Shown piece after piece: positions 1-9,309 of a stretch of 64,000 bases of DNA. Made by a program: the position numbers and the translations under genes. Each line of letters starts with the position of its first letter. Position 1 is the first letter of the stretch. The notes below the pieces were generated by a model that did no database searches, was not told the origin of the DNA, and was given only the letters and a program-made list of their open reading frames with translations. Source of the stretch: Archangium sp. GTDB taxonomy: Bacteria; Myxococcota; Myxococcia; Myxococcales; Myxococcaceae. The stretch is from the NCBI GenBank assembly GCA_030695565.1, contig JAUYRZ010000028.1, positions 35,717 through 99,716 of the forward strand. Direction: 5' to 3'.

Positions 1-2
1 AC

Positions 3-122
3 AACACCGCCGCCAAACAGCGGGTCATCAGCGGCGTGAAGCAGACGCCGCGCTGGCTCAACTGGGGCGAGGATCAGGAGATGTGCGTGGGCTTCGTCAC
101 CGCCACGCTGCGCGCAAAGTAG
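3..122 (+). CDS. C-terminal fragment of a probable copper type II ascorbate-dependent monooxygenase-like protein
   Basis: Only the last 39 codons are inside the window; the frame is open from base 3 to the TAG at 120-122. The visible peptide contains NTAAKQRVISG followed by WLNWGEDQEMCVGF. An N-T-A-A stretch followed by a W-G-E-x-x-x-E-M-C motif is typical of the C-terminal domain of copper type II ascorbate-dependent monooxygenases, a family common in Myxococcota as secreted or lipoprotein enzymes. The family call is inference from this short motif; the copper-ligand region lies outside the window. Confidence 0.5.
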   Translation, partial: NTAAKQRVISGVKQTPRWLNWGEDQEMCVGFVTATLRAK

Positions 123-188
123 TCGCCTGCCGTCCGGCGTGCAGAGAGCGCGCACGTTCAGGCACGCGCGCTGCAAAAGCCGCTCGAC

Positions 189-593
189 ATGCCGACGCGC
201 GTGGATGACCGGACACAGGTTTTGTTGGTTTCGCTGAAGACCGAAGCACAGCTGCTCAAGGCGTGGATCGAACGCCGCGCCGAGGTGGCTCAGCGGCGGC
301 AAGACGGGCCGGCCGAGGCGCTGCGGCACCGGGTGGGGTTGCTCGAACGCGAGGTGCCCCGGTTGGAGCGGGAGGTCGCCGGCCTGGAGGCGTCGCTGCT
401 CGCCCACGCGAAGCCGCGCCCTCCAGTGAGCACGTGGTTGTCGGGTTTCCTGCGGGGCACGGGGCTGGTCATCGCCGCGTTGCTCTGGGTGGTGGGGGTG
501 GTCTCGGCGACGCCTTCGGTGCGCCTGGATGATCCGGTCCGGCTCGCGTCGATGCTGGGCGTGGTCGCGGTCGTCGCGCTGTGCCGTCGCTGA
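189..593 (+). CDS. Coiled-coil protein with two C-terminal membrane segments, function unknown
   Basis: This is a 134-residue protein that I do not recognise. Residues about 12-75 are charged, heptad-like and probably coiled coil (rich in L, E, R). Two hydrophobic segments follow, about 91-107 and 119-132, and the protein ends in CRR. There is no signal peptide, so the coil should face the cytoplasm. The next gene starts 11 bp after the stop and has the same layout (coil, then two membrane segments), so the two look like diverged tandem paralogues that may act together in one complex. Confidence 0.7.
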   Translation: MPTRVDDRTQVLLVSLKTEAQLLKAWIERRAEVAQRRQDGPAEALRHRVGLLEREVPRLEREVAGLEASLLAHAKPRPPVSTWLSGFLRGTGLVIAALLWVVGVVSATPSVRLDDPVRLASMLGVVAVVALCRR

Positions 594-604
594 GGAGATC
601 GACG

Positions 605-994
605 ATGACCGCCGAGATCTCGCAGCTGCAGCAGGAAGTCGCCGAACTCTGGAACCGGTACCGCAAGGAGCAGCCGCGCTTCGTCGATGACGAGAGCCGC
701 AGCAGGCTGGCGGAACAGAACCGCACGCTGGAGGCGAAGCGCCGTGGTTTGTCTGAACGCAGCGCGGTGTTGCGCACGCAGCTCGAGCGGCAACGTCAGC
801 AGGCCTCTCAGCTCGCGCCGGTGGTGCGGGTGGCGGGTGGGGTGCTGGGTGGGCTGCTCACCGCGGCGGCGCTCTCCACCATGCTTGCGCAGCTGGCTGA
901 GTTCTCCACGGAGCTCAGCCGGGGGCAGGGGCTGGTGGTGCTCAGCTGCGCGTTGCTGCTGGTGGCCATCTGCGTGTCGCGCGCCGAGCAGTGA
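605..994 (+). CDS. Coiled-coil protein with two C-terminal membrane segments, paralogue-like neighbour
   Basis: This 129-residue protein is of unknown function. The ATG at 605 is preferred over an in-frame upstream start at 581 because an AGGAG site at 593-597 lies 7 bases before it and overlaps the previous stop codon, which suggests translational coupling. Residues about 4-68 are Gln/Glu/Arg-rich and probably coiled coil; hydrophobic segments lie at about 72-95 and 107-123. Size and architecture match the gene at 189-593, with which it should be co-transcribed. Confidence 0.7.
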   Translation: MTAEISQLQQEVAELWNRYRKEQPRFVDDESRSRLAEQNRTLEAKRRGLSERSAVLRTQLERQRQQASQLAPVVRVAGGVLGGLLTAAALSTMLAQLAEFSTELSRGQGLVVLSCALLLVAICVSRAEQ

Positions 995-1029
995 CTGAAA
1001 GAACCTCTCCCATCGAGCGGCGGAACGGA

Positions 1030-1326
1030 TCAGCTGCTCGCCAGCAACCGCGCCCGCAGCTGCTCATCGCGCTTCAGGCCGCGTTCTTTCGCCTTCCGCT
1101 TCTCTTCGTCGCGATCGCGCGGAGGGCCGTGCACCTCGAGTGAATCGAACAACTCCGTGGTGGCCTTGATCACCTTCTCCACCGCCCGCTCGAACGCCTT
1201 CTCATTGACCTTCGACGGCTTCTGCACGCCCGAGAGCTTGCGAACGAACTGAATGGCCGACGCGCGGATCTCCTCGGGCGTGGCGGGCGGGTCGAAGTGA
1301 TGAAGGGTGCGGATGTTGCGGCACAT
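1030..1326 (-). CDS. DUF2277 family protein
   Basis: This is a 98-residue soluble protein. The start MCRNIRTL and the segment PPATPEEIRASA with FVRKLSG are the signature of DUF2277, a small conserved bacterial family of unknown function. The start at 1326 is chosen because family members begin with MCRNI; the longer reading frame upstream adds an unrelated 20-residue leader. The C-terminus is very basic (RDRDEEKRKAKERGLKRDEQ). It is transcribed divergently from the lipoprotein gene at 1467. The family assignment is confident; the role is unknown. Confidence 0.85.
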   Translation of the reverse strand: MCRNIRTLHHFDPPATPEEIRASAIQFVRKLSGVQKPSKVNEKAFERAVEKVIKATTELFDSLEVHGPPRDRDEEKRKAKERGLKRDEQLRARLLASS

Positions 1327-1466
1327 GGTGAAGCCTCCAGAAAAGTGTGGTTCCAGCATGACGTCTGTATCGGGGCACGTCATCAACAGCCCTGCCCAGC
1401 GGTGGAGGCCTGCGATTTTGGGTCTCTGGTCACTGGGTTCGTGGCTTGCACAAAGCCGCGCACCCT

Positions 1467-3512
1467 ATGGAACGCCTCAGAATTCTGAGCCTGCTCGTGG
1501 TCTGCGGTCTCTCCGGCTGCCGTGAGAACCAGGTCTCCGCCACCGAAGGCGAGCTGCTCGTGCAGCCCGCGCGCGTCGACTTCGGTTCGGTCTGGCTGAC
1601 CCATCGGGACACCGTGACGCTCGAGCTGCAGAACACGGCCCGAGCGGGCCTCGAGGTGACGTTCGAGCTGAGCGCCCCGTTCGATGCGCCCGCGTCCGTT
1701 CGCATCGGTGGTGGCTCGCGTGTCGAAGTGGAGCTCGGCGTCACTGCTGACCAGCTCGGCCCGATCGAAGGCGTGTTGCTGGTCAGCGCGAATGGAACGA
1801 CGCAGCGGGTGCCCTTGCGCGCGACGGCGGTGGCGCCTCCCACGTGTGAAGCGCGCGAGTGCCGAACGCTGACCTTCAATCCGCTCACCGGTGACTGCGA
1901 TGAAGTCATCGCCGCCGACGGCGTGAGCTGCGGAGCGACCAACCGGTGCATCAGCGCGGGCGTGTGCGCCGCAGGTGAGTGCATTGGCCAGGCGCGTGAT
2001 TGCGACGACGCGAACGCGTGCACCTCCGATGCGTGCGAAGCCTCGACGGGTTGCGTGCATGAGACCGTCTCCTGTCCACGTTCACTGCGCGCGTGCGAAG
2101 TGCCGGTGTGTTCGCCTGCCACGGGCTGCGGGCTCGTCCCTGCGGTCGATGGCGTCTCGTGCGGAACCAACGACTGCCTCAACGCCGAGGTGTGCATCAC
2201 CGGTCAGTGTGTGACGCGGCCTTCGCCCGACGGCTCGCAGTGCAAGGCCGCCACCTCCTGCCGCGGCCCGGGTATCTGCCGGCAGCAGACGTGTGAGCTG
2301 CCGGCGCCGACGCCGCTGAGCCCTTCGTGGCGCTACACGCCGCAGCCGGGCTTGACGCTCGCGTTCCTGGGTCACGTGGATGACTCCGGAAACCTCTACG
2401 CCACCGAGACGGGCCCCTTCGTGCGCAACGGTGGTTTCTCGGGTGCGCCCCCGGGGGAAGAAGGAGATCGGATCGTGGCCACGCCCACGTACCTCGTGTC
2501 GTTGAGCCCCACGGGCGCGGTGCGTTTCCGCGTGGAGGTGACCGCGGACTGCAGCGCCTGCACCTACGGCCTCTGGTATTCGATCGACTCGGCGGGCCAT
2601 CGCCTGTTCTTCAACGCGAGGGGCATGACGCAGGCGCGCAGCACCGATGATGGTCGCTTGCTGTGGTCGACGGTGGCCAGCGCGGGTTTGCCGGCGTACG
2701 AGCTCCGGCCCGATGGGGGAACGTCGTTCTCCACCTCCACGCCGATGTTGGTGGGGTCCGATGCGGTGGGGGTGCCGATCATCGAAGGCATCTCGGATCA
2801 TCACTCGTATGTGCAGGTCTTCGATCGCGCGACGGGCGCGTTTCGCTGGCAGTTTCATCGCAAGGGTCACCTCTACGGAGCGGGTGTCGCGCCGGGCGGT
2901 GAGCTGTGGACCTCGTCGGCCAATTGCTGGGCGGTCGCTGGCGAGATGGTGCGCCTCGATGGTGCGGGGCAGCAGCAGGCCGCTTCGTTCGTACAGTGGA
3001 TGCCTTCCATCTACGGAGAGGGCGTGGCGATCGGTTCGGCGAATGGAAAGCTGCAGATGCTCAACGGTGCGATGGCCTTGACGGATCTCTCGACGATGAC
3101 GGGCTCGAGCTCGTCGTCGACGCCGTTCATCACTGGGCAGCAGCTGGTGCTCTGGGATGGCAATGCCCAGGTGCTGCGATCGGTGAACCTGAGCAGCGGC
3201 GTTCGCGCGTTCGAGTACCGCGGTGTCACGGGCTCTTCGCCCGACTTCGAGTTGCTGCGTGATGGTGGCGTCGCGTGGACGGCGCAGCTCCCCGATGCGG
3301 GCTTGCTGGGCGCGGTCAATGCGCGTGGTGAAGAGGTGATGCACTGCCCGTTGTCGACGCCGGTCGACAGCTCGACCGCGATCATCCGCGGCCGGGCGTT
3401 CATGTTCTCGCACGGCGACATCGTGGCCTACGACGTGCCCGGCCTCGACGTGGAGCCGAGCGGTTGGGTCTCGCGGTTGGGCTCACTGCAGCGCGGCTTC
3501 GGCGCGCGCTGA
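1467..3512 (+). CDS. Secreted lipoprotein: ASH-like domain, Cys-rich region and beta-propeller
   Basis: This 681-residue protein starts at MERLRILSLL, a lipoprotein signal peptide with lipobox LSGC (Cys about 18). Residues about 25-120 look like an immunoglobulin-like ASH/HYDIN domain of the choice-of-anchor type (F-G-S-V-W ... L-L-V-S-A-N-G). Residues about 128-280 are Cys-rich, with repeated motifs such as DANACTSDAC, as in many myxobacterial surface lipoproteins. The remaining 400 residues have recurrent short strands with GRLLWST and GAFRWQF-like motifs of a PQQ-type beta-propeller. It is probably an outer-membrane-anchored surface protein, perhaps adhesive or ligand-binding. No catalytic motif is evident. 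An in-frame start at 1446 would only add seven residues before the signal peptide. Confidence 0.8.
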   Translation: MERLRILSLLVVCGLSGCRENQVSATEGELLVQPARVDFGSVWLTHRDTVTLELQNTARAGLEVTFELSAPFDAPASVRIGGGSRVEVELGVTADQLGPIEGVLLVSANGTTQRVPLRATAVAPPTCEARECRTLTFNPLTGDCDEVIAADGVSCGATNRCISAGVCAAGECIGQARDCDDANACTSDACEASTGCVHETVSCPRSLRACEVPVCSPATGCGLVPAVDGVSCGTNDCLNAEVCITGQCVTRPSPDGSQCKAATSCRGPGICRQQTCELPAPTPLSPSWRYTPQPGLTLAFLGHVDDSGNLYATETGPFVRNGGFSGAPPGEEGDRIVATPTYLVSLSPTGAVRFRVEVTADCSACTYGLWYSIDSAGHRLFFNARGMTQARSTDDGRLLWSTVASAGLPAYELRPDGGTSFSTSTPMLVGSDAVGVPIIEGISDHHSYVQVFDRATGAFRWQFHRKGHLYGAGVAPGGELWTSSANCWAVAGEMVRLDGAGQQQAASFVQWMPSIYGEGVAIGSANGKLQMLNGAMALTDLSTMTGSSSSSTPFITGQQLVLWDGNAQVLRSVNLSSGVRAFEYRGVTGSSPDFELLRDGGVAWTAQLPDAGLLGAVNARGEEVMHCPLSTPVDSSTAIIRGRAFMFSHGDIVAYDVPGLDVEPSGWVSRLGSLQRGFGAR

Positions 3513-3517
3513 GGGCT

Positions 3518-4465
3518 TCAGACCTTCTCGGCCTGCGCGCGCCCGAACAGACCCTCGGGGCGGAACAGCAACACGACGATCAAGAACCCGAAGGCCACCG
3601 CGTCACGCCAGCTCGAGGCCGTGTAACCGACGATGAACTCTTCGCAGAGGCCGAGCAACAGCCCGCCCACCACCGCGCCGGGGAGATTGCCGATGCCGCC
3701 GATCACCGCCGCCACGAAGGCCTTGAGCCCCACCATCACGCCCATCAGCGGCTGAATCGACTTGTCCTTGATGGCGTAGAGAATGCCGGCGCCCGCGGCG
3801 AGCGCGCTGCCCAGCATGAAGGTGCCCGCGATGATGCTGTCGACCGGAATGCCCAGCAGCCCGGCCACCTTGTGATCGTGCGAGACCGCGCGCATCGCCT
3901 TGCCGAAGCGGGTGCGGAACACGAGGTACTGGAGCCCGGCCATCAGCGCGATGGCGATCAGAAACGAGATCACCTGCCAGTTCCAGATGATGACGTCATT
4001 GTCGCCCAGCACCAGCCACTCCGAGGGCGTGATGATGGCGGGGAAGCGTCGTGAAGCTGCGCCCGGGAGCACCGTGACGTTCGTGCCGTTCAGCATGAAC
4101 GAGAGGTCGAGCTGGAAGCCGTACGAGAGCGCGAAGCTGATGCCGATCGCCGTGATGAGCGAGGTGAGCCGGGGCTTGTCGCGCAGGGGCCGGTAGGCGA
4201 AGCGTTCGATGAAGAAGCCGAACGCCGCACAGGCGCTGAGCGAAACGGCGAAGACCAACAGCACGCCGGGCAGGGTGCCCAGGTACTCGCGCCCCATCAG
4301 GAAGGCGACCGCGTAGCCCACGTACACGCCCACCATCATCACGTCGCCGTGAGCGAAGTTGATGAGCTTGAGCACCCCGTAGACCATCGTGTAGCCGAGC
4401 GCGACGAGGGCGTAGATGGTGCCCGCAGCCAAGCCGTTGATCAGGTGCTGAATGAACTCGTACAC
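3518..4465 (-). CDS. livH: Branched-chain amino acid ABC transporter permease LivH
   Basis: This 315-residue polytopic inner-membrane protein is the LivH-type permease of the high-affinity leucine/isoleucine/valine uptake system. The N-terminus (IQHLINGLAAGTIYALVALG, then NFAHGDVMMVG) is the hallmark of the LivH family, and the C-terminal GGIGNLPGAVVGGLLLGL is also typical. It lies 7 bp downstream of the substrate-binding gene livK on the same strand and is certainly co-transcribed with it. Its partners LivM, LivG and LivF are not adjacent: they lie at 16910-19525 on the other strand. A paralogous transporter elsewhere in the genome cannot be excluded. Confidence 0.92.
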   Translation of the reverse strand: MYEFIQHLINGLAAGTIYALVALGYTMVYGVLKLINFAHGDVMMVGVYVGYAVAFLMGREYLGTLPGVLLVFAVSLSACAAFGFFIERFAYRPLRDKPRLTSLITAIGISFALSYGFQLDLSFMLNGTNVTVLPGAASRRFPAIITPSEWLVLGDNDVIIWNWQVISFLIAIALMAGLQYLVFRTRFGKAMRAVSHDHKVAGLLGIPVDSIIAGTFMLGSALAAGAGILYAIKDKSIQPLMGVMVGLKAFVAAVIGGIGNLPGAVVGGLLLGLCEEFIVGYTASSWRDAVAFGFLIVVLLFRPEGLFGRAQAEKV

Positions 4466-4472
4466 GGCGCGA

Positions 4473-5669
4473 TCAGGGCGAGATGGTGTCGACGTACTTG
4501 AACTTGCCGCCCTCGACCTTGAGCACCACCGCGGGCTTCACCGGGTTGCGCTTCTCGTCGAGGGTGATGTTGCCGGCCACCCCGGGGAAGTCCTTCGTCG
4601 CCGCGATCGCGTCACGCAGCGCGGGCCCGGAAGAATCGGTGGCGCGCTTGAGGCCGTCGATCACCACGCGGGCCGAGTCGTACCCGAGCGCCGCGAGCGA
4701 GTCGGGCACGGCGCCGAACTTCGCCTGGTACCGCTTGATGAAGTCCTGCACCCGGGGCGACGGATCGTCGGCGGAGTAGTGGTTCGACACGTAGCTGCCT
4801 TCGACCGCTGCGCCGCCGAGCTCGAACAACTTCTCGCTGTCCCACCCGTCGCCGCCCATCAGGGTCACCTTGAGGCCCAGCTCCCTGGCCTGCTCGGCGA
4901 TCAACGCCACGTCCTGGTAGTAGCCGGGCACGTACACGCCTTCGGGCTTGAGCTTCTTCACGTTGGTCAGCTGCGAGCGGAAGTCGGTGTCGCCCTTCGA
5001 GTACGCGACCACGCCCACGATGGTGCCGCCCATCTCGGTGAACTTCTTCTGGAACACCTCGGTCAGGCCTTCGGAGTACGCGCTCTTCTTGTCGGTGAGG
5101 ATCGCGACCTTGGAGAACTTGAGGTTGTCGTGCGCATAGCGCGCCATCACGAAGCCCTGGAAGGGATCGATGAAACAGACGCGGAAGATGTAGTCGCCGA
5201 CCTCGGTCACCTTGGGGTTGGTGGAGGAGGGGGAGACCATCGGCACCTTGGCCTCCTGGGCCTTGGGCGCCATGGCCAGCGAGTTCGAAGAGGCGACCTC
5301 TCCGAGAATGGCGACCACCTTGTCCTGGGTGATCAAGCGCGTGGCGGCAGAGGCGGCTTCTTCCGGCTTGCTCTGGTCGTCGTACACGCGCACCGCGAGC
5401 TTCTTGCCCTTCACGCCGCCCGAAGCGTTCGCCTCTTCCAGCGCCAGCTCGATGCCGTTGCGCGTGGAGATGCCGAACGCCGCTTCGCTGCCCGTGAGCG
5501 ACCCGACTTCACCCAGCAGGATGACGTCGCCTTCGGTGGGCTTCGCGTCAGCGACCGGTTTCGGATCAGCCGGCTTCGCATCGACGGGCTTCGGAGTCTC
5601 GGTCGGCTTCTTCTCGCAGCCGGTGCAGATCGTCAGGGCCGCAAGGGCCGCAAGCAAGGACACGCGCAT
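4473..5669 (-). CDS. livK: Branched-chain amino acid ABC transporter substrate-binding lipoprotein
   Basis: This 398-residue type I periplasmic-binding protein (Peripla_BP_6) begins with MRVSLLAALAALTICTGC, a lipoprotein signal with the acylated Cys at 18, followed by a Pro/Lys/Ala linker of about 30 residues. The mature part has the family motifs G-S-L-T-G-S-E-A-A-F-G, AVRVYDDQSKPEEAA and VSPSSTNP. It captures branched-chain or related amino acids in the periplasm for LivHMGF. The start at 5669 is chosen because it begins the signal peptide; the longer open frame upstream overlaps the divergent gene at 5716. It heads the livK-livH operon. Confidence 0.9.
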   Translation of the reverse strand: MRVSLLAALAALTICTGCEKKPTETPKPVDAKPADPKPVADAKPTEGDVILLGEVGSLTGSEAAFGISTRNGIELALEEANASGGVKGKKLAVRVYDDQSKPEEAASAATRLITQDKVVAILGEVASSNSLAMAPKAQEAKVPMVSPSSTNPKVTEVGDYIFRVCFIDPFQGFVMARYAHDNLKFSKVAILTDKKSAYSEGLTEVFQKKFTEMGGTIVGVVAYSKGDTDFRSQLTNVKKLKPEGVYVPGYYQDVALIAEQARELGLKVTLMGGDGWDSEKLFELGGAAVEGSYVSNHYSADDPSPRVQDFIKRYQAKFGAVPDSLAALGYDSARVVIDGLKRATDSSGPALRDAIAATKDFPGVAGNITLDEKRNPVKPAVVLKVEGGKFKYVDTISP

Positions 5670-5715
5670 GGCGCCTTGTAGGGCTATGAAGGGCCCATTC
5701 CAAGAGGGAAGGCTC

Positions 5716-6171
5716 ATGAACGAACTTGAATTTCCGGTGCACAAGCCGGGGCGTACGTCGCTCACCGTGGTGGCCGTGTTGTTGATGCTCCTGTGCATCA
5801 CGTTTCCCGCGGCGATCTATCTGCTGTTCCGCCTGGCGAAGATGCGCGTGAAGGTGACGCCCACGGGGCTCGAGGCGCGCGGCATCGTCACCGACGTGGT
5901 GAACTTCGACGACGTGGAACGGTTCGGCGTGCTGCACGTGCCGGTCGTCGCCGGCGGGCTGGGTGGCTACCTCGCGCGCATGAAGCTGAACCACATGAAC
6001 GAGGGGCTCAACCTGGTGTTCCTGCTCAAGAACGGGAAGACCGTGAAGTTCCTCGCCAACCAGTACGAGCGGCATGACGAGCTGATCGAGCGCGTGGCGG
6101 CTGCGGTGCGCGCGCCCCGAGAGGAGATCACCATGGGCCTGCTCACCTGGAAGTGGCCCGAGAAGAATTAA
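5716..6171 (+). CDS. Single-pass membrane protein with PH-like soluble domain
   Basis: This is a 151-residue protein. A short cytoplasmic N-terminus is followed by one transmembrane segment (about residues 17-38, TVVAVLLMLLCITFPAAIY). After it comes a beta-rich domain (KVTPTGLEARG, then VNFDDVERFGVL, then LKNGKTVKFLANQY) resembling bacterial PH-like domains, which often follow membrane anchors. An AGGGAAGG site precedes the ATG. The start is divergent from livK by 46 bp. The stop codon overlaps the convergent sterol-desaturase gene by 3-4 bases. Function is unknown; the domain call is inference from the strand pattern. Confidence 0.7.
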   Translation: MNELEFPVHKPGRTSLTVVAVLLMLLCITFPAAIYLLFRLAKMRVKVTPTGLEARGIVTDVVNFDDVERFGVLHVPVVAGGLGGYLARMKLNHMNEGLNLVFLLKNGKTVKFLANQYERHDELIERVAAAVRAPREEITMGLLTWKWPEKN

Positions 6172-7280
6172 CGGACGATCGCGATCAACCCGAAGGCGAG
6201 CGGAGCGAACAGAATTCGCGCGCCTTCGATCGCCTTCGCCCACGACCTGCCTTCCACCAACGAGGGCAGCGACACCACGCTGAGCACCACCAGCGCGACC
6301 GCGGCGAGCTTCGAGGGAGCTGTCAACGCACCACCCCACAGCAGGAAGAAGAACACGCCGATCAGCACGATCACCCAATTGACCAGCGCGTAGCGCACCG
6401 TCGAGGGGCTGCCGCTCGGGTCGTACTTGCGTGAGAAGTCGCGCCGGGGTGCCTCGCCCATCCACGCCGGGCGCCAGGCGGGTGACTTGAAGAACACCTT
6501 GAGCGCGTCGAGCCTGGTGGGCGCCAGCCGCGCGAGGCGAATCAGGTCGGCGTAGAGCTCCACCTGCGCCCAGAGCGGGTTGTAGGAGTTCAGCGGCCGC
6601 GTGGTGCCATACACGCAGGGCTCGGTCTCGGGCTCGAAGGTGCCGAACATGCGGTCGAAAAACGAGAACGTCGCTGCGTGGTTCTTGTCGAGGTAGCGCG
6701 GGTTGATCGCGTGGTGCACCCGGTGCAACGCGGGCGTGTTGAAGAAACGCTCGAAGGCCCCCAGCGGCGGCACCAGCTCGGTGTGAATCCAGAATTGGTA
6801 GAGCGTGCTCAGGCCGAGAATGACCGCGAAGTGCAGCACCGGCACGCCGAGCAAGGCGAGCGGCAGGTAGAACGGCAGGGTGGTCATCCACGTGCTGACC
6901 GATTGCCGGAGCGCGACCGCGAGGTTGTAGTCCTCCGACTGGTGGTGAACGCCGTGCGCCGCCCAGAGCAGGTTCACTTCGTGCGATAGGCGGTGCCACC
7001 AGTAGTAGGCGAACTCCACGCCGAGGATCGCCGCGACCCAGGGCAACCAGACGGTGGGGAGCGTCCACAGCCGGTGTTCGGCGAGCCAGACGTAGGCGGT
7101 CGACAGCACCACGGTGGAGACGAAGAAGCTCACCAGCTGCTGCATGATGCCGCAGCCCATGTCGGCCATCGCGTCGCCGGGGCGGTACACCACGCGGCCC
7201 TGCTTCTTCGCCACGGCGAGCTCGAGGCCGATGCCGAGGAAGAAGAAGGGAATCGCCAGCGCGATGAGGTTGGGGCCCAC
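6168..7280 (-). CDS. Sterol desaturase / fatty acid hydroxylase superfamily membrane enzyme
   Basis: This 370-residue integral membrane protein has the eight-histidine di-iron signature: HRLSH (about 96-100), HGVHH (109-113), HRVHH (185-189) and a further His in LDKNH (200). The spacing and the flanking WWHRLSHEV resemble the alkylglycerol monooxygenase/sterol desaturase family, which hydroxylates or desaturates lipid chains using O2. Several hydrophobic segments flank the His motifs, and the C-terminal part carries further membrane helices. The substrate cannot be read from sequence. The convergent neighbour at 5716-6171 overlaps its stop; the MBL-fold gene lies 9 bp upstream on the same strand and is probably co-transcribed. 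Confidence 0.88.
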   Translation of the reverse strand: MGPNLIALAIPFFFLGIGLELAVAKKQGRVVYRPGDAMADMGCGIMQQLVSFFVSTVVLSTAYVWLAEHRLWTLPTVWLPWVAAILGVEFAYYWWHRLSHEVNLLWAAHGVHHQSEDYNLAVALRQSVSTWMTTLPFYLPLALLGVPVLHFAVILGLSTLYQFWIHTELVPPLGAFERFFNTPALHRVHHAINPRYLDKNHAATFSFFDRMFGTFEPETEPCVYGTTRPLNSYNPLWAQVELYADLIRLARLAPTRLDALKVFFKSPAWRPAWMGEAPRRDFSRKYDPSGSPSTVRYALVNWVIVLIGVFFFLLWGGALTAPSKLAAVALVVLSVVSLPSLVEGRSWAKAIEGARILFAPLAFGLIAIVR

Positions 7281-7289
7281 GAGGGGTTT

Positions 7290-8276
7290 CTACTCCGCGT
7301 CGGGGGGCAGGGCGATGCTCTCACCCAGATCGAGCACGCCCCATTCGAGCTTCGGGTTCGCGTCGAGGAAGAGCTGCCTGGTGGCGTCGAGGTTGAGGCC
7401 GGGCATCAGGGCCAGGCCCCGCTCCCAGGGCTGGAAGAAGTTGTCGTAGTGCGTGGGGAGCACGCGGGTGGCTTTGCTCTCGCTCAGCAGGCCGTCGATC
7501 TTCGGGCGGGTCTGCTTTTCGCCGGTGACCCCGACGATGAGGGTCTTCGCCGGCAGGCCGTCGAGCTCGCCCGGTTCGTAGGTGCTGGTGGGGTGGAACC
7601 AGACCGTCGTGCCCGCTGCGCTGAGGCGGTAGGTGAGCGTTTCGTCGAGCGCGTAGTTCCAGAACCAGAGCGCGCCGGCGGTCGGCGAGATGAGGCCGCT
7701 CATCGGTTGGGAGACCAGGATGTCGGTGTGGCGCGAACCGCGCACGTCGATGGTGAAGGCGCCGATGGTGAGTTGATCCCCGGCGTGCACCACCCGGGTC
7801 TTCTCTCTGGCCACGCCTCGGCTGAGGGCGAAGTTCACCGTGTTCTGCGAGCCGACCACGAGGGCGCCGGTGCGCGCGGCGATCACCGCGGCGTCGAGCA
7901 GGTGATCGTAGTGGGAGTGGTTGATCAGGATGACGTCGGCGCGCGGGCAGACCTTTTCGCCAAGCGCGAGGTCGGGGTCGATGGGGCCGGTGATCAATGC
8001 GGTGGGATCAGGTCTCGTCGGCGTGGGATCCATCAGGACGGTGGTGGTGCCGTCGGTCAGCTCGAAGCCGCTGATGCCGAGCGACCTCAGCTCGAGTCCG
8101 TCGGTGCGGGGCTGCCGCCAGGTCTGCGGCGGCTGGTGCTGCTCGGGGACCTTCCACGGCACGTGCCGGGTGAAGAGGTACCAGGCGATGACCAGCAGTG
8201 CGGGGAGCAGCACCGGCAGGGAGAGCAGGATCTTCGAGCGACGGGAGAGGGCCACGGCGAGGTCGACTCTAGTCAC
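7290..8276 (-). CDS. Membrane-anchored MBL-fold metallo-hydrolase (YcbX/NAPE-PLD-like)
   Basis: This 328-residue protein has a GTG start. One N-terminal hydrophobic segment (about 15-35) is a membrane anchor or uncleaved signal. The metallo-beta-lactamase core motif NHSHYDHLL (H120, H122, D124, H125) binds the dinuclear metal centre. LMDPTPTRPD and a later GSRHTD are typical of the lipoprotein/NAPE-PLD-like branch, and the C-terminal LPTHYDNFF provides a further ligand. The periplasm-facing catalytic domain and the adjacent lipid-modifying enzyme at 6168 suggest a lipid substrate, but this is inference from context only. Confidence 0.82.
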   Translation of the reverse strand: MTRVDLAVALSRRSKILLSLPVLLPALLVIAWYLFTRHVPWKVPEQHQPPQTWRQPRTDGLELRSLGISGFELTDGTTTVLMDPTPTRPDPTALITGPIDPDLALGEKVCPRADVILINHSHYDHLLDAAVIAARTGALVVGSQNTVNFALSRGVAREKTRVVHAGDQLTIGAFTIDVRGSRHTDILVSQPMSGLISPTAGALWFWNYALDETLTYRLSAAGTTVWFHPTSTYEPGELDGLPAKTLIVGVTGEKQTRPKIDGLLSESKATRVLPTHYDNFFQPWERGLALMPGLNLDATRQLFLDANPKLEWGVLDLGESIALPPDAE

Positions 8277-8364
8277 GGCCTCGAGGGGCGTGGGCCATTC
8301 GGTGTCGTACGGTTTTGCCCGTCAACGGCTGGCCTCTCGACTTCGGGCTCCCGTACACCCCGGT

Positions 8365-9300
8365 TCATGGCTTCGTGATGGTCAGGTGCTTCTTCACGGC
8401 GTCGCTCCAGTCGGGGCGGCTCAGCGAGCGACTGGTCACGATGATATTCGTCCAGCCGGCGGCGGCGAGTCGACTGCGTTGCTGTGCGTCGCGTTCGAAG
8501 CGCTCCCGGTGGTGATGGTAGTGGTAGCTGTCGAAGTGCAGCGCCACCAAGGCGTCGAGCCACGCGAAGTCGACCTTCATGATGTAGCGCCCGTTCACGT
8601 AGACCGAGTGGCCCGCGGTCGGTGGCGGCAGACCGCGCTTGACGATCTCCTGGCTCAGTTCGACCTCCTTCGACGAATCGAGCGGGCTCATCCGCGACGC
8701 CAGCAGTTCCTCAAGCAGCCCCACACGTGGTCTTCGGTGGCCCAGCGTCGCCAGGTACTGCGTGAGTTCTTCGGGCAGCATCGGCTTCGACCTGCGCGCT
8801 GAGTCCAACGCGATCTCGAGCCGCTCGGGCTTCAAGAAACTGGCGAGATCCACCAACGTTCGCGGAAGCGACGTGATGATCAAACCCTGCACCCTTTCAG
8901 TGGGCACTTTCTCATCCCGCGTGCGGTGAAAACGAATGCCCGGTGCGACGCGCTGACCTGCCGCAGTCACGTCGATGATCGACGGTCTGACTTTCGTGAA
9001 TCCATCGAGCTTGTGCAGAAAGGCGGCCGTTCCGTGCGAGAGCGCGCTTCCTTCGCCAGCGAGCAGCAGACCGCCCATCGCGTGTTGTGACCACGTGATG
9101 GTCGTTCCACGAAGGCGGTACACGCCCCTCAGAAACGGCTCCCACTCCCCGCTCGCCAACCGGCAGAGAACGCCCTTCCTGCTCAGCTCACGCGCAAGCG
9201 CCTGCGTGCGCGACACCAACCCGAACTGCTCCCGAGCCAACACACCCAAATTGTCCACGCCACCCACCCCCAACGCGTTCATAGCGAGGGGAGCTGACAT
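8365..9300 (-). CDS. AbiEi-type winged-helix / DUF559-like domain protein
   Basis: This 311-residue protein is probably cytoplasmic. The N-terminal about 90 residues ([30 protein letters not shown]) match the winged-helix domain of AbiEi-like antitoxins. The C-terminal part ([22 protein letters not shown], read in two parts, then [16 protein letters not shown]) resembles the DUF559/Vsr-like PD-(D/E)XK fold. The usual acidic residue before the D-x-Y-x-Y-H segment reads as His here, so nuclease activity is doubtful. The ATG at 9300 is preferred; 9282 is an alternative. No toxin-like partner is adjacent. A perfect inverted repeat lies just upstream (9310-9329). Confidence 0.72.
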   Translation of the reverse strand: MSAPLAMNALGVGGVDNLGVLAREQFGLVSRTQALARELSRKGVLCRLASGEWEPFLRGVYRLRGTTITWSQHAMGGLLLAGEGSALSHGTAAFLHKLDGFTKVRPSIIDVTAAGQRVAPGIRFHRTRDEKVPTERVQGLIITSLPRTLVDLASFLKPERLEIALDSARRSKPMLPEELTQYLATLGHRRPRVGLLEELLASRMSPLDSSKEVELSQEIVKRGLPPPTAGHSVYVNGRYIMKVDFAWLDALVALHFDSYHYHHHRERFERDAQQRSRLAAAGWTNIIVTSRSLSRPDWSDAVKKHLTITKP

Positions 9301-9309
9301 GTGTGGCGC